A DNA stretch of 64,000 nucleotides from Ensifer adhaerens (GTDB taxonomy: Bacteria > Pseudomonadota > Alphaproteobacteria > Rhizobiales > Rhizobiaceae): the NCBI RefSeq assembly GCF_002007205.1, contig NZ_LAZS01000009.1:124001-188000 (forward strand), given 5' to 3'. Below are positions 47,640-56,231 of the stretch, piece after piece (position 1 is the first letter of the stretch; every line of letters starts with the position of its first letter). Below the pieces are notes generated by a model. It had not been told where the DNA came from. It saw nothing but the letters and a program-made list of their open reading frames with translations, and did no database searches. A program made the position numbers and the translations under genes.

Positions 47640-49040
47640 TTACTGGGTCTGGGCGACGAGCGTTGCGGCAAGCAGTGCCACGAACCACATGACCGGTCTT
47701 ACATCGCGCGCCCGGCCGCAGACCAGCTTGACCAGCACGTAGGCGATGATCGCAAGCGACAGGCCCAGCGTAATCGAGAAGGTGAGCGGGATCAGGACGA
47801 TCGCCAGGAAGGCCGGGATCGCCTCGTCGAGCGCGCTCCAGCGAATGTTGCTGATCGGTTCGGACATGAAGAGCCCGGTGAGGATCAAGACGGGTGCTGT
47901 CGCAACCGCGGGCACCAGCGACAAGAGCGGCGACAGGAACAGGAAGGGCACGAAGAGCAGACCCGCGACCAGCGCGACGAGACCTGTCCGCCCGCCCTGC
48001 TGAATGCCGGCGCCGGATTCGAGATAGACGGTCGCCGGGCTTGTTCCGAGCGGCGCGGAGATCAGTGCTGCAATCGCGTCGACATGCATGGATTCGCGGA
48101 TATTGCGCGGCATGCCGTTTTCATCCTTGAGGTCGGCAGCTTCCGCGAGGCCGAGGAAGGTCGAGAGCGCCTCGATGAAATTGGTGAACAGGAAGACGAA
48201 GATGAACGGCAGGTAGATCAGGTTCAGTGCGCCCAAGAGATCGATCTGGCCGACGAAGCTGAAATCCGGTGCGGCGGAGAAGCCGCTCCAGTTGACCAGC
48301 GTGTGCACGTCAGGCGTCTCCGGCGAGAAGGCGCTGCCGTCGCCCCACCAGCGGCCGATCGGGATCGCAAGGATCGTCGTCAGGATCATACCGGCCATCA
48401 TCGCACCGGGAACGCGGCGCACCACCAGCGCGACCGTCAGTATGAAGCCGGCGATGAAGGTGAGCGTGACCGGGTTGAACTGCGTCAGCCCGACGATCGT
48501 GTCGGGGTTGGCGACGATGAACTTGGCGTTTTCCAGGCCGATCAGCGCGATGAAGAGGCCGATACCGCAGGCGATGCCATAGCGCAGATCGACCGGGATC
48601 GCCTCGATGATCGTCTGGCGCAGGTTGAAGAAGGCCATGACGGTGAAGAGCACGCCGGCCCAGAAGACGCAGCCGAGCGCGATTTCAAGCGGCACCTTGG
48701 CGCCGACCACCATGGTGTAGGCAAAGAGCGCGTTGATGCCCATGCCGGGTGCCACCAGAATGGGGCTGCGCGCATAAAGTCCCATGGCGCAGCTGCCGAT
48801 AAAACTGACGAGCACGGTCGCGGTCACGCCTGCCGAAAACGGAATGCCGGCATGCGAAAGGATCGAGGGATTGACGACAATGACGTAGGAGGCCGCGAGA
48901 AAGGTCGTGAGCCCCGCAAGGATTTCGGTGCGGAGGGTGGAGCCGAAACGCGAAATCTGGAAGTAGCGGTCGAGGAGCGCGCCGAGCCAGGATGTCTCCC
49001 GGCCCGGCGCCGCCTCCACGGTCTTGTTCTGAATGTTCAT
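47640..49040 (-). CDS. NCS2-family purine permease (AzgA/GhxP-like)
   Basis: 466 residues with about 13 membrane segments. The N-terminus (YFQISRFGSTLRTEILAGLTTF), the segment APGMGINALFAY, and the late ATVYLESGAGIQQGGRTGL stretch are typical of the AzgA subgroup of NCS2 proton symporters for adenine, guanine and hypoxanthine. It should import the purine for the two flanking deaminases. Gaps to both neighbours are about 60 bases with hairpins, so it is co-transcribed but possibly at adjusted levels. Confidence 0.9.
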   Translation of the reverse strand: MNIQNKTVEAAPGRETSWLGALLDRYFQISRFGSTLRTEILAGLTTFLAASYVIVVNPSILSHAGIPFSAGVTATVLVSFIGSCAMGLYARSPILVAPGMGINALFAYTMVVGAKVPLEIALGCVFWAGVLFTVMAFFNLRQTIIEAIPVDLRYGIACGIGLFIALIGLENAKFIVANPDTIVGLTQFNPVTLTFIAGFILTVALVVRRVPGAMMAGMILTTILAIPIGRWWGDGSAFSPETPDVHTLVNWSGFSAAPDFSFVGQIDLLGALNLIYLPFIFVFLFTNFIEALSTFLGLAEAADLKDENGMPRNIRESMHVDAIAALISAPLGTSPATVYLESGAGIQQGGRTGLVALVAGLLFVPFLFLSPLLSLVPAVATAPVLILTGLFMSEPISNIRWSALDEAIPAFLAIVLIPLTFSITLGLSLAIIAYVLVKLVCGRARDVRPVMWFVALLAATLVAQTQ

Positions 49041-49065
49041 TTTGTTCCCCTTTTTTGAAACGGCA

Positions 49066-49092
49066 GAGGGGGCCGGTATGACCGGCCCCCTC
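49066..49092 (-). terminator. Intercistronic hairpin before the permease gene
   Basis: GAGGGGGCCGGT pairs perfectly with ACCGGCCCCCTC (12-base stem, three-base loop), eight bases after the stop of the second deaminase. A run CAAAAAAGGGG follows, giving no T-tract on the minus strand. It likely attenuates or stabilises the operon mRNA. Confidence 0.5.
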
Positions 49093-49100
49093 CCTGAGCA

Positions 49101-50900
49101 TTATTCCGCGGCTTCGGCGCGCTCGTCCCCGCCTGCCGGTGCGAACGGCGAGATCACCTTCAGCCGGACGCAGTCGACGACACCCAGATCGGTGATCGCA
49201 TATTCCGGGATCGCCGTAATCTGCAACACGAACATGTACATGAAGGGCCAGGGCAGCGGGCAGCCGAGCGCGCGGGCCGCATCGTCGAGCTGATCCTCCA
49301 GCGCCGCCATCTCGGCCGGTTCGATGTCGGAGACGATGCCGCCGATCGGCAGGTGCAGGAAGGCTTCGACCTTGCCGTTCCTGACCACCACCTGGCCGCC
49401 ATTGTTGGCGATCAGGTGGTTGATGGCGATGCGCATGTCCTCGAGATCGGCGCCGATGCAGATGATGTTGTTGTCGTCAGGCGCGGTGGAGCTGGCGATC
49501 GCGCCTTGCTTGAGGCCGAAGCCGGAGGTAAAGGCGACCGGGCGGTTCTGGGTCTTGCCGTAGCGCTCGACGACCGTGACGTATTGCACGTCCCGCGCGG
49601 GATCGGCGAGGACCTGGCCGTCCTTGACCGCGAGCGTGACATCGCGGCGGGTGCGCACGAAGATCTTTTCCGGGGTGACGGCGATCGCCATCGCGTCCGC
49701 CGTGTCGCCGGCGCCTTCATAGGCGACCTTGAGGTCGCCGGGCTGGAGCGGTTTTACCTTGACCGAGTTGAGGAGGGCGACGCTGCGTTCCGGCGGCGTC
49801 AGCTCGATCGCCATCTTGCCGTTCCGGGCGACCACTTCGCCCTTGGCGACGACGGTCTCGATGTTGAAATTGCGCAGGTCGTTAACGAGCAGGATGTCGG
49901 CGGCGCGGCCGGGCGAGATCGAGCCCACCTTGTCGTCGATGCGGAGCGCATCGGCGCCGTTGATCGTCGCCATCTGGATCGCCGCCATCGGCGAAATGCC
50001 CATGGCGATCGCCATGCGCACCATGTTGTCGAGATGGCCGCGCTTCAGGATGTCGCTCGCCACCACGTCATCGGTGCAGAAGCTGATGCGGCGAAGCGCC
50101 TTAGCGCCCATTTCCGTGACGATGCGCAGGTTGTCGGCGAGGAAGTGAGAGATCGAGGATTCGCGCACGACGACATGCATGCCGGCGCGCAGCTTTTCGA
50201 GCATTTCCTCGGGCGTATAGCTCTCATGGTCGGCGCGGACGCCCGACTGCTGGTAGCCGTTGAGCCTTGCGCCACGCGTCATCGGGCAGCAGCCGAGCAC
50301 CGGGAGCCGGCTCTTTTCGGCAAGTTCCAGCGCCGCCAGCACGTCGGCGTCTTCCTCCTGGATGAATTCGCGTACCGTCTCCCAGATGCCGACGCATTCC
50401 GGCCAGTGGTGCGTCGCCTTGTGATCGGCCGGGCTGAAATAGTGGCCGACGGTCGAGCGCGGCATGGTGTAGGGCGTCTTGCACGGCGCGCCCCAGAACA
50501 CCTTGAGCGGCGTCTGCTTCGCCTCGTCGAGGAACTCGCGTGCCGCAGCCGGGCCGCCGACGACGATGATCTGGTCGAGGCCGGTGACGATCGAGGTGGT
50601 GCCGAGCGGGACGACGGCCTTGGCAAAGCTCGTCAGCGACATCTTCGAGCATTCGACATGCAGGTGCCCGTCGATCATGCCCGGTGCCAGATACTTGCCC
50701 GTGGCGTCGACGATTTTCGTTGCCGGGCCGATATAGTCGGAGATGTCACCGACGGCGATGATGCGTTCGCCGTAGATGGCGACGTCGGCCTGATAGATCT
50801 CTTCGGAGACGACGTTGACCAGACGACCGCCGCGGATCGCCAATGTTGCCTTGCCGCCGGTGCCGGATGCGGCGCGAATGAATTCTCTGATATCGCTCAC
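49101..50900 (-). CDS. Divergent adenine deaminase paralogue
   Basis: 599 residues from a GTG with AGAGG five bases upstream; an ATG 13 codons earlier has no good site. It has the same architecture as the neighbouring adenine deaminase: His-Leu-His at 79-81 (DGHLHVEC), a TDD segment (SFCTDDVVASD) and the adenine-deaminase C-terminal domain. However, where the true enzyme has DPHEIANV this one reads TGLDQIIVV (106-114). Loss of that conserved motif suggests a changed metal site or substrate, perhaps another purine or an N-acyl ring. It is the first gene of the operon, and its start faces the LysR gene. Confidence 0.8.
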   Translation of the reverse strand: MSDIREFIRAASGTGGKATLAIRGGRLVNVVSEEIYQADVAIYGERIIAVGDISDYIGPATKIVDATGKYLAPGMIDGHLHVECSKMSLTSFAKAVVPLGTTSIVTGLDQIIVVGGPAAAREFLDEAKQTPLKVFWGAPCKTPYTMPRSTVGHYFSPADHKATHHWPECVGIWETVREFIQEEDADVLAALELAEKSRLPVLGCCPMTRGARLNGYQQSGVRADHESYTPEEMLEKLRAGMHVVVRESSISHFLADNLRIVTEMGAKALRRISFCTDDVVASDILKRGHLDNMVRMAIAMGISPMAAIQMATINGADALRIDDKVGSISPGRAADILLVNDLRNFNIETVVAKGEVVARNGKMAIELTPPERSVALLNSVKVKPLQPGDLKVAYEGAGDTADAMAIAVTPEKIFVRTRRDVTLAVKDGQVLADPARDVQYVTVVERYGKTQNRPVAFTSGFGLKQGAIASSTAPDDNNIICIGADLEDMRIAINHLIANNGGQVVVRNGKVEAFLHLPIGGIVSDIEPAEMAALEDQLDDAARALGCPLPWPFMYMFVLQITAIPEYAITDLGVVDCVRLKVISPFAPAGGDERAEAAE

Positions 50901-50950
50901 TGGAACCTCTTCTCCCTTAGCTCCAGTGAATATTCCCAATTCCGGACCGT

Positions 50951-50996
50951 TTGCACAATGGGCCGAAACAGGCTAGTTTCTGAACATATCGTGCAA
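50951..50996. promoter_or_regulatory. Inverted TTGCAC/GTGCAA pair, candidate LysR operator
   Basis: TTGCAC (50951-50956) and its exact complement GTGCAA (50991-50996) lie 40 bases apart in the 112-base divergent promoter between the deaminase operon and the LysR gene. The spacing is about four helical turns, as expected for a tetrameric LysR regulator. Inferred from position only. Confidence 0.45.
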
Positions 50997-51012
50997 GATT
51001 TTGGACGAAATT

Positions 51013-51954
51013 ATGGATCTTTCGCTCATCGACTGCTTCGTGAAAGTTGCAGATTCCCGTTCGATTTCAGCGGCTTCGCGCCGCCATCGCCTGCCGAAAT
51101 CGACGCTCAGCCACAAGATTCGGCAGTTGGAGGACGAGTTCGGCATCGAACTCTTCGTGCGCGAGGGGCACCAGTTGCACGTGACCGATGCCGGCGCCGA
51201 ATTTCTGCGCTATGCCCGTCTGATCCAGTCGAACTGCGACGATGCGGCAACGGCGATGGCGGAGATGCGCCAGGAGGTGGCGGGCACGCTGCGCGTGGGC
51301 TCGACCGGCGAATTCGGCACGACGATCACCTCGGAACTGCTCTACGCCTTTCGCCAGCAATATCCGCAGGTCAATCTCGACGTCGTGTTCCTGACCTCGC
51401 GCCAGCCCTTCTCCGATGTCACCGAGCAGGCGCTCGACGGCATCTTTCACTGGGGCGAGCCGTCCGATGTCGACTATATCAGTCGCAGACTTTCGGTCTC
51501 GTCCTATGGTCTCTTCGCCAGCCCGCAATACATCGCCCGGCATGGGCAGCCGGATAATCCGGATGCGCTTGCCGGCCACCGCGGCCTCGTCTTCCGCCAG
51601 CCGACGCGGCTGCAGTCCTGGTATCTGACGCAGCCTGGCGAAGACGAGGTGGACCTGCTGCCGACGGCGACCTGCACCACCAACGACTACTGGACGATCA
51701 AGTATTTCGCCGTCGCCGGCGAGGGCATCGCCTATCTGCCTGATTTCTTCGTCGAGACAGAGCGGCAGGCGGGCCTGCTGGAGCCGGTGCTATCGGACTG
51801 GCGCTCGCCGCAGACGGCGATCAACCTCATCTATTCGCGCCGCCGCCACGTCTCGAAGCGCTTCAAGGCCTTCGTCGATTTCTGCATCGATTTCTACCGC
51901 GACCGGGACCGGGTGAAGATCCCGCGCTACTACGTGGAGCGCGTCAGCCTTTAG
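51013..51954 (+). CDS. LysR-family regulator of the purine operon
   Basis: 313 residues. N-terminal LysR helix-turn-helix (MDLSLIDCFVKVADSRSISAASRRHRL, then STLSHKIRQLEDEFGIELF) and a C-terminal substrate-binding domain (from about 90). The ATG at the conserved LysR N-terminus was preferred to a TTG four codons earlier. It is divergent from the deaminase-permease-deaminase operon with 112 bases between, so it is the likely regulator; a purine or breakdown product would be the natural effector. Confidence 0.85.
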   Translation: MDLSLIDCFVKVADSRSISAASRRHRLPKSTLSHKIRQLEDEFGIELFVREGHQLHVTDAGAEFLRYARLIQSNCDDAATAMAEMRQEVAGTLRVGSTGEFGTTITSELLYAFRQQYPQVNLDVVFLTSRQPFSDVTEQALDGIFHWGEPSDVDYISRRLSVSSYGLFASPQYIARHGQPDNPDALAGHRGLVFRQPTRLQSWYLTQPGEDEVDLLPTATCTTNDYWTIKYFAVAGEGIAYLPDFFVETERQAGLLEPVLSDWRSPQTAINLIYSRRRHVSKRFKAFVDFCIDFYRDRDRVKIPRYYVERVSL

Positions 51955-52003
51955 CGCTGAGAAACGGTGTCCGGTCCGCGGGCGTGCGATTCAAGCGGCG
52001 TCC

Positions 52004-52966
52004 CTACCCGAGCAGGGAAGGCAGGACGCTCGCACCGTCGACATTGCCGCCGCAAAGCAGGATGACGTTGGTCCGGCCGGCACATCTCTCCGCAACCTGC
52101 CGGAAGCCGGCAAGCGCCAGCGCCGCCGCACCTTCCACCAGCATATGCTCGTCGAGAAGCAGGTCTCGCATCGCCGCCGCGATCTCCGCTTCCGTGCAGG
52201 TCACGACCTCATCGATCACGGCCATCGACAGCCCGAGCGTCACGCTGTCCTCATCCAACCCGCCCGCAACCGCCTCGGCCAGCGTGTCGAGATGCTCGGT
52301 TTCGACCACGCGGCCAGCCGTCATCGAAGCGGCAAGCGCTGCCGAGTGCGCCGCCGAAACACCGATGATGCGGGTGAGCGGGCTAAAACTCTTCAGCACC
52401 GAGCCTATGCCGCTGATCAGCCCGCCGCCGCCCATGGCGACGAAGACATTGTCGATACGTTCGGCCTGCTCCATGAGTTCAAGCGCGATCGTACCCTGTC
52501 CGGCGATGATGTCAGGGTCGTTGTAGGGCGAGACGTAAACAAGCCTTTCGGTTGCGGCCAGCTTTTGCGCATGCTGCTCGGCAAGCCCGGTTTCGGCCCC
52601 GTGCAGTACGACGTCGACACCATAGGCGCGGATGCGCTCCAGCTTCGCCGGTTTGACGATCTCCGGCAGCACGACCGTCAGCTTCTGGCCGATCGCGCTT
52701 GCCGCATGGGCAGCGCCGATGCCGTGATTGCCGGAGGAGGCGGTGATCACCTGCTGGTCTCTTGGCAGCGAGGTTATCTTGCTCGCAGCACCTCGGATCT
52801 TGAAGGGGCCGGTCAGCTGCAGGTTTTCCGCCTTGAACAGCACCGTCGAGGCTGTCTGCCGCCCGATCGTGCGCGACGGGATCAGTGGCGTCTCGTAGAT
52901 GAAGGGGCGGATGCGCTGGCGCGCCCCGACGGAGCGTGCGGCCGTTTCGAGGACGTCGTTGGTCAT
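52004..52966 (-). CDS. PLP-dependent hydroxyamino acid dehydratase (threonine dehydratase family)
   Basis: 320 residues, fold type II PLP enzyme. The PLP lysine is Lys56 in GPFKIRGA; the phosphate-binding and substrate loops SSGNHG and the glycine-rich GGGGLISG are present. There is no C-terminal ACT domain, so it is a catabolic, unregulated type. It overlaps the ornithine-cyclodeaminase-family gene by four bases. That pairing is known from EutB/EutC of ectoine breakdown and from BhcB/BhcD of the beta-hydroxyaspartate cycle, where the dehydratase makes iminosuccinate from 3-hydroxyaspartate. Serine or threonine dehydration is the alternative. Confidence 0.82.
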   Translation of the reverse strand: MTNDVLETAARSVGARQRIRPFIYETPLIPSRTIGRQTASTVLFKAENLQLTGPFKIRGAASKITSLPRDQQVITASSGNHGIGAAHAASAIGQKLTVVLPEIVKPAKLERIRAYGVDVVLHGAETGLAEQHAQKLAATERLVYVSPYNDPDIIAGQGTIALELMEQAERIDNVFVAMGGGGLISGIGSVLKSFSPLTRIIGVSAAHSAALAASMTAGRVVETEHLDTLAEAVAGGLDEDSVTLGLSMAVIDEVVTCTEAEIAAAMRDLLLDEHMLVEGAAALALAGFRQVAERCAGRTNVILLCGGNVDGASVLPSLLG

Positions 52967-53940
52967 GGGGCCGTTCCTTGCGTGCGGCCGAGCAGGCCGA
53001 GTTCGTCAAGCACGGTGCGGGCGATGGCGATGTCCTGCGTCGCGATCCCCGTGAGGTCGGCGATGGTGATGTCGTTTTCCGAACGCCGACCTTCGGCCGC
53101 ACCGGAAAGGACAGCGCCGAGCGCGACACAGCGTTCCTCCTGGATCACCCCGGCCCGAGCCGCTGCGGAAATTTCCCCATGGTCGAGGCATTGCTCGGCG
53201 AGATCGACAAAGAGGCGGTCGGCGCGGGCAACGAGGGAAGTTTCGAGTTCCTGCTTGCCGGGTGCGTCCGCGCCCATGGCGGTGATATGGGTGCCGGGCG
53301 CGATCCATTCCGATCGGATCAGCGGCTCCTTCGATGGCGTCGTGGTGACGATCGCATCGGACTGGCGGCAGAGCGTTTCGCGGTCAGTTGTCGCCTCAAT
53401 GGACAGGTCGAGGTCTGCGAGGTCGGCAAGCACGGCGTTCGCCCGTTCCATTGATCGCCCCCAGACCGTGAACCGCAATGGACGATCCGAGATGGAGGCA
53501 AGCGCCCGGATCTGGATGCGCGCCTGCGTGCCGGTGCCGACGATCCCGATCGAGCAGGCGTCCTTGCGCCAGAGCGCCGTGGTCGCGATCGCACCGCCGA
53601 GACCGGTGCGAAGATCGGTGAGCAGGCCCTTGTCCTCGAGCACGGCCACCACGTCGCCGGTCTCCGAGGATACCGCGACCATCATGCCGGTGCTCGACGA
53701 CAGTCCCTTGGCCGGATTGTCGTAGAAGCCGGAGGCGATCTTCACGACGAAGATCGGATCGCCTTCGATGTAGCCGTATTTGATGTGGCAATCCGCATTC
53801 CGACCGGGAAGCGGCAGATAGCCGACCGGCGGCAGATTGGCGCGACCGTCGGTGACGGCGATATAGGCGTCGCGGACGGCCGGTGCCGCGAGCGTCAGCA
53901 ACGGCAGCTCGGCCAGTCTTTCTCGATCGATGACGATCAT
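52963..53940 (-). CDS. Ornithine cyclodeaminase/mu-crystallin family imine reductase
   Basis: 325 residues with the dinucleotide-binding core GIVGTGTQARIQIRAL (about 125-140) and the family segments KIASGFYDNPAKGLSSSTG and DLRTGLGGAIAT. Members reduce imines or cyclise ornithine; BhcD reduces iminosuccinate to aspartate. It overlaps both its neighbours (four bases each), lying between the PAS-HTH regulator and the dehydratase, so the three form one translation-coupled unit. A reductase acting on the dehydratase product is the simplest reading. Ornithine cyclodeaminase activity is less likely in this context. Confidence 0.82.
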   Translation of the reverse strand: MIVIDRERLAELPLLTLAAPAVRDAYIAVTDGRANLPPVGYLPLPGRNADCHIKYGYIEGDPIFVVKIASGFYDNPAKGLSSSTGMMVAVSSETGDVVAVLEDKGLLTDLRTGLGGAIATTALWRKDACSIGIVGTGTQARIQIRALASISDRPLRFTVWGRSMERANAVLADLADLDLSIEATTDRETLCRQSDAIVTTTPSKEPLIRSEWIAPGTHITAMGADAPGKQELETSLVARADRLFVDLAEQCLDHGEISAAARAGVIQEERCVALGAVLSGAAEGRRSENDITIADLTGIATQDIAIARTVLDELGLLGRTQGTAP

Positions 53941-54584
53941 GGCGCGCTCCCCTGGCTCAGATATTTGTAGACGGTCGCCCGGCCCATGCCGAGGATGCGC
54001 GAGATGTAGGAGGCGGCATTCTTGCCGCCGAAGGCGCCATCAGCGGAAAGGGCGATCACCAGCGCCTGCTTGTCGTTGCGGCTCAGGCTCGAGACTGTCA
54101 GCCCGCGCGCCACGGTCCATTGCTGGACATATTCGTTGACGCGCTCGTGCCAGTCTTCCTTGAACAGGCTCTCCGGCTTGTCGGCATCGACCGGGACGCG
54201 GACGAGCGCGTTGAGCGTGCGGAGTGCTGCGTGAAAGTCCGAGACGTCGGCATTGATGCAGAGTACGCCGATTGCTTTCCCCACGGAGTCCCGCAGTACG
54301 GCGCTGATCGCCTTGATCGAGCGGCCGTCCCAATTGACCTTCTCGTAGGGGCCGATGATCGCATCGCCTTGGCTGAAGCCGATTTCGCTCAGCAGCGAAG
54401 CTTCGCCGATCTCGCGCCTAGAGAAGTTGCCAGCGATATGGACGACGGTTTCAGTCGCCAGATCGTGCAGCACGACCTCGGCATAGGGCTGGAACAGCAA
54501 GGCGATCGCGTCGCAGACCAGGCAATGGGGGCGGAGTTCTGGGGTCACGGCGTTCCTCTTCTTCGATAGCAATCCATAAATCAT
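53937..54584 (-). CDS. PAS-HTH transcriptional regulator (YheO/DauR type)
   Basis: 215 residues. The N-terminal YheO-like PAS domain (about 15-120) is followed by a linker and a C-terminal helix-turn-helix (KNAASYISRILGMGRATVYKYL, about 188-209). DauR, which controls D-arginine use in Pseudomonas, has this build and also sits with an ornithine-cyclodeaminase-family gene. The gene overlaps the reductase gene and is first in the unit. An inverted repeat of AGTCTATA type lies just upstream, a likely autoregulatory site. The effector is unknown. Confidence 0.8.
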   Translation of the reverse strand: MIYGLLSKKRNAVTPELRPHCLVCDAIALLFQPYAEVVLHDLATETVVHIAGNFSRREIGEASLLSEIGFSQGDAIIGPYEKVNWDGRSIKAISAVLRDSVGKAIGVLCINADVSDFHAALRTLNALVRVPVDADKPESLFKEDWHERVNEYVQQWTVARGLTVSSLSRNDKQALVIALSADGAFGGKNAASYISRILGMGRATVYKYLSQGSAP

Positions 54585-54597
54585 GCGTAGACGAAAA

Positions 54598-54620
54598 AGT
54601 CTATATTGGATTTATAGTCT
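54598..54620. promoter_or_regulatory. Inverted repeat upstream of the PAS-HTH regulator
   Basis: AGTCTATA-N7-TATAGTCT: the arms are complementary in seven of eight positions. It starts 14 bases before the regulator start codon in a locally AT-rich stretch. An operator for the encoded regulator, possibly overlapping the promoter, is inferred. Confidence 0.5.
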
Positions 54621-54641
54621 GAGTTTCGCCCTATACGACAA

Positions 54642-54672
54642 CAGCGGCGTGCGATGGGCTCGCACGCCGCTG
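54642..54672 (-). terminator. Strong hairpin between tctA and the regulator gene
   Basis: CAGCGGCGTGCG pairs perfectly with CGCACGCCGCTG (12-base stem, seven-base loop), 29 bases after the tctA stop. TTGTCGTATAGGG follows on the minus strand. It should end or strongly attenuate the transporter transcript, leaving the regulator unit with its own promoter. Confidence 0.65.
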
Positions 54673-54701
54673 TCCAAGCAGCCGACAGGGAGGTGGAGCA
54701 G

Positions 54702-56207
54702 CTAGCTCGTGGCGGTCTTGACGACTTTTGTCCGCCTCCAGCCGGCGATGAACGGCATCACGGCCATGGCGCCGGCCAGGATCCACAGAATGATCGAGAT
54801 CTTGCTCTGGAACAGGATCGAGATGTCGCCACCACTGATCGCCAGCGCATTGCGCAGGTTCACCTCCATGACATGGCCGAGCACGAAGCCGAGAATGATC
54901 GGCGCCATGTCGAAGCCGGCCTTTCGAAGCAGCCAGCCGATGATGCCGATGCCGAGCATCAGCAGGATCGAGAACACCGAGGCGTGGGTGGAATAAACGC
55001 CGACGACCGAGAGCACGAGGATGCCCGGAACCAGCAGCCAGTTCGGCACCGTCAAGACGCGGGCGAAGATGTTGACGAGCGGCAGGTTGAGGAGAAGCAA
55101 AAGCACGTTGCCGATGAACAGCGAGGCGACGAGACCGCCGACCACTTCCGGCCGCTCGGTGATCAGCATCGGGCCGGGCTGAATGTTGTAGAGCATCAGC
55201 GCGCCGAGCATGACGGCGGTCGTGCCGGAACCGGGCACGCCCAGCGTCAGCATCGGCACGAAGGCGCCGCAGGCCGTGGCGTTGTTGGCCGCTTCCGGTG
55301 CCGTGAGGCCACGCACGTCGCCCTTGCCGAAGGTGCCCTCGGTATCGGAGATGCGCTTTTCCGTGGTGTAGGAGACGGCACTCGAAACCGAGGCGCCGGT
55401 GCCGGGCAGCACGCCGACGATGAAGCCGATGACGGAGCCGCGCAGCGTCGCGCCAACAGACTTGCGGATGTCGTCGAGGCGGGCGGTCATGCGACCGAGT
55501 TCGCGGATGACGGTCACGCCGCTTGCCTGGTGTTCGAGGATCAGCAGCGCCTCGGACACGGAGAACAGGCCGATGACCAGCACGACGAATTCGATGCCGT
55601 CGCCGAGTTCCGGCTCGTTGAAGGTGAAGCGGTAGGCGCCTGAGGTGGCGTCGAGACCGACGGTCGCAAGCATCAGGCCGAGCGTGCAGCCGATCAGCGT
55701 CTTTACCGGCTGGCTACCGACCATGGAACCAAGGGTCGCGAAGGCGAACACCATCAGCACGAAGTATTCGGCCGGGCCGAAGCCGATGGCGAGGCCCGCA
55801 AGCAGCGGCGCGAACAGCGCCAGCCCGACGGCGCCGAAGACCCCGCCGACGAAAGAGGAGAGGCCGGAGAGCATCAAAGCTTCGCCGGCGCGGCCCTGGC
55901 GGGCCATCGGGTTGCCGTCGAGCGCCGTCATGACGGCGCCGGCATCGCCCGGTACGTTGAGAAGGATCGAGGAAATGCGGCCGCCATATTCGGCCCCGCA
56001 ATAGACGGCGGCGAGCAGGATCATCGTGCTTTCGGCCGGCAGTCCCATCGTATAGGCGATCGGGATCAGCAGCGCGATGCCGTTGATCGGTCCGATCGCC
56101 GGAAGCGCGCCGACCAGCGTGCCGATGAAGCAGCCTGCAAGACCGATCAGCAAGTTCTGCATCGTCAGGGCGACGGTAAAACCGTTCCAGAGATAATCGA
56201 GATTCAT
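54702..56207 (-). CDS. tctA: Tripartite tricarboxylate transporter, large permease TctA
   Basis: 501 residues with about 11-12 membrane segments. Family landmarks are the early GALPAIGPINGIALLIP, the glycine-rich GVLPGTGASVSSAVSYTTEK and LGVPGSGTTAVMLGAL. It is the proton- or sodium-driven channel of the TTT system, working with TctB in the inner membrane and TctC in the periplasm. The ATG preceded by GGAG at eight bases was preferred to a GTG three codons upstream. The order C-B-A in one operon is standard. Confidence 0.92.
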   Translation of the reverse strand: MNLDYLWNGFTVALTMQNLLIGLAGCFIGTLVGALPAIGPINGIALLIPIAYTMGLPAESTMILLAAVYCGAEYGGRISSILLNVPGDAGAVMTALDGNPMARQGRAGEALMLSGLSSFVGGVFGAVGLALFAPLLAGLAIGFGPAEYFVLMVFAFATLGSMVGSQPVKTLIGCTLGLMLATVGLDATSGAYRFTFNEPELGDGIEFVVLVIGLFSVSEALLILEHQASGVTVIRELGRMTARLDDIRKSVGATLRGSVIGFIVGVLPGTGASVSSAVSYTTEKRISDTEGTFGKGDVRGLTAPEAANNATACGAFVPMLTLGVPGSGTTAVMLGALMLYNIQPGPMLITERPEVVGGLVASLFIGNVLLLLLNLPLVNIFARVLTVPNWLLVPGILVLSVVGVYSTHASVFSILLMLGIGIIGWLLRKAGFDMAPIILGFVLGHVMEVNLRNALAISGGDISILFQSKISIILWILAGAMAVMPFIAGWRRTKVVKTATS

Positions 56208-56231
56208 TGAGATCACTCCATAACCGGCGGG

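Noticed and set aside
49353-51557. Plus-strand open frame of 734 codons across the second deaminase and the LysR gene
   Set aside because: It crosses a divergent promoter and two well-supported genes; the translation has no recognisable domain.
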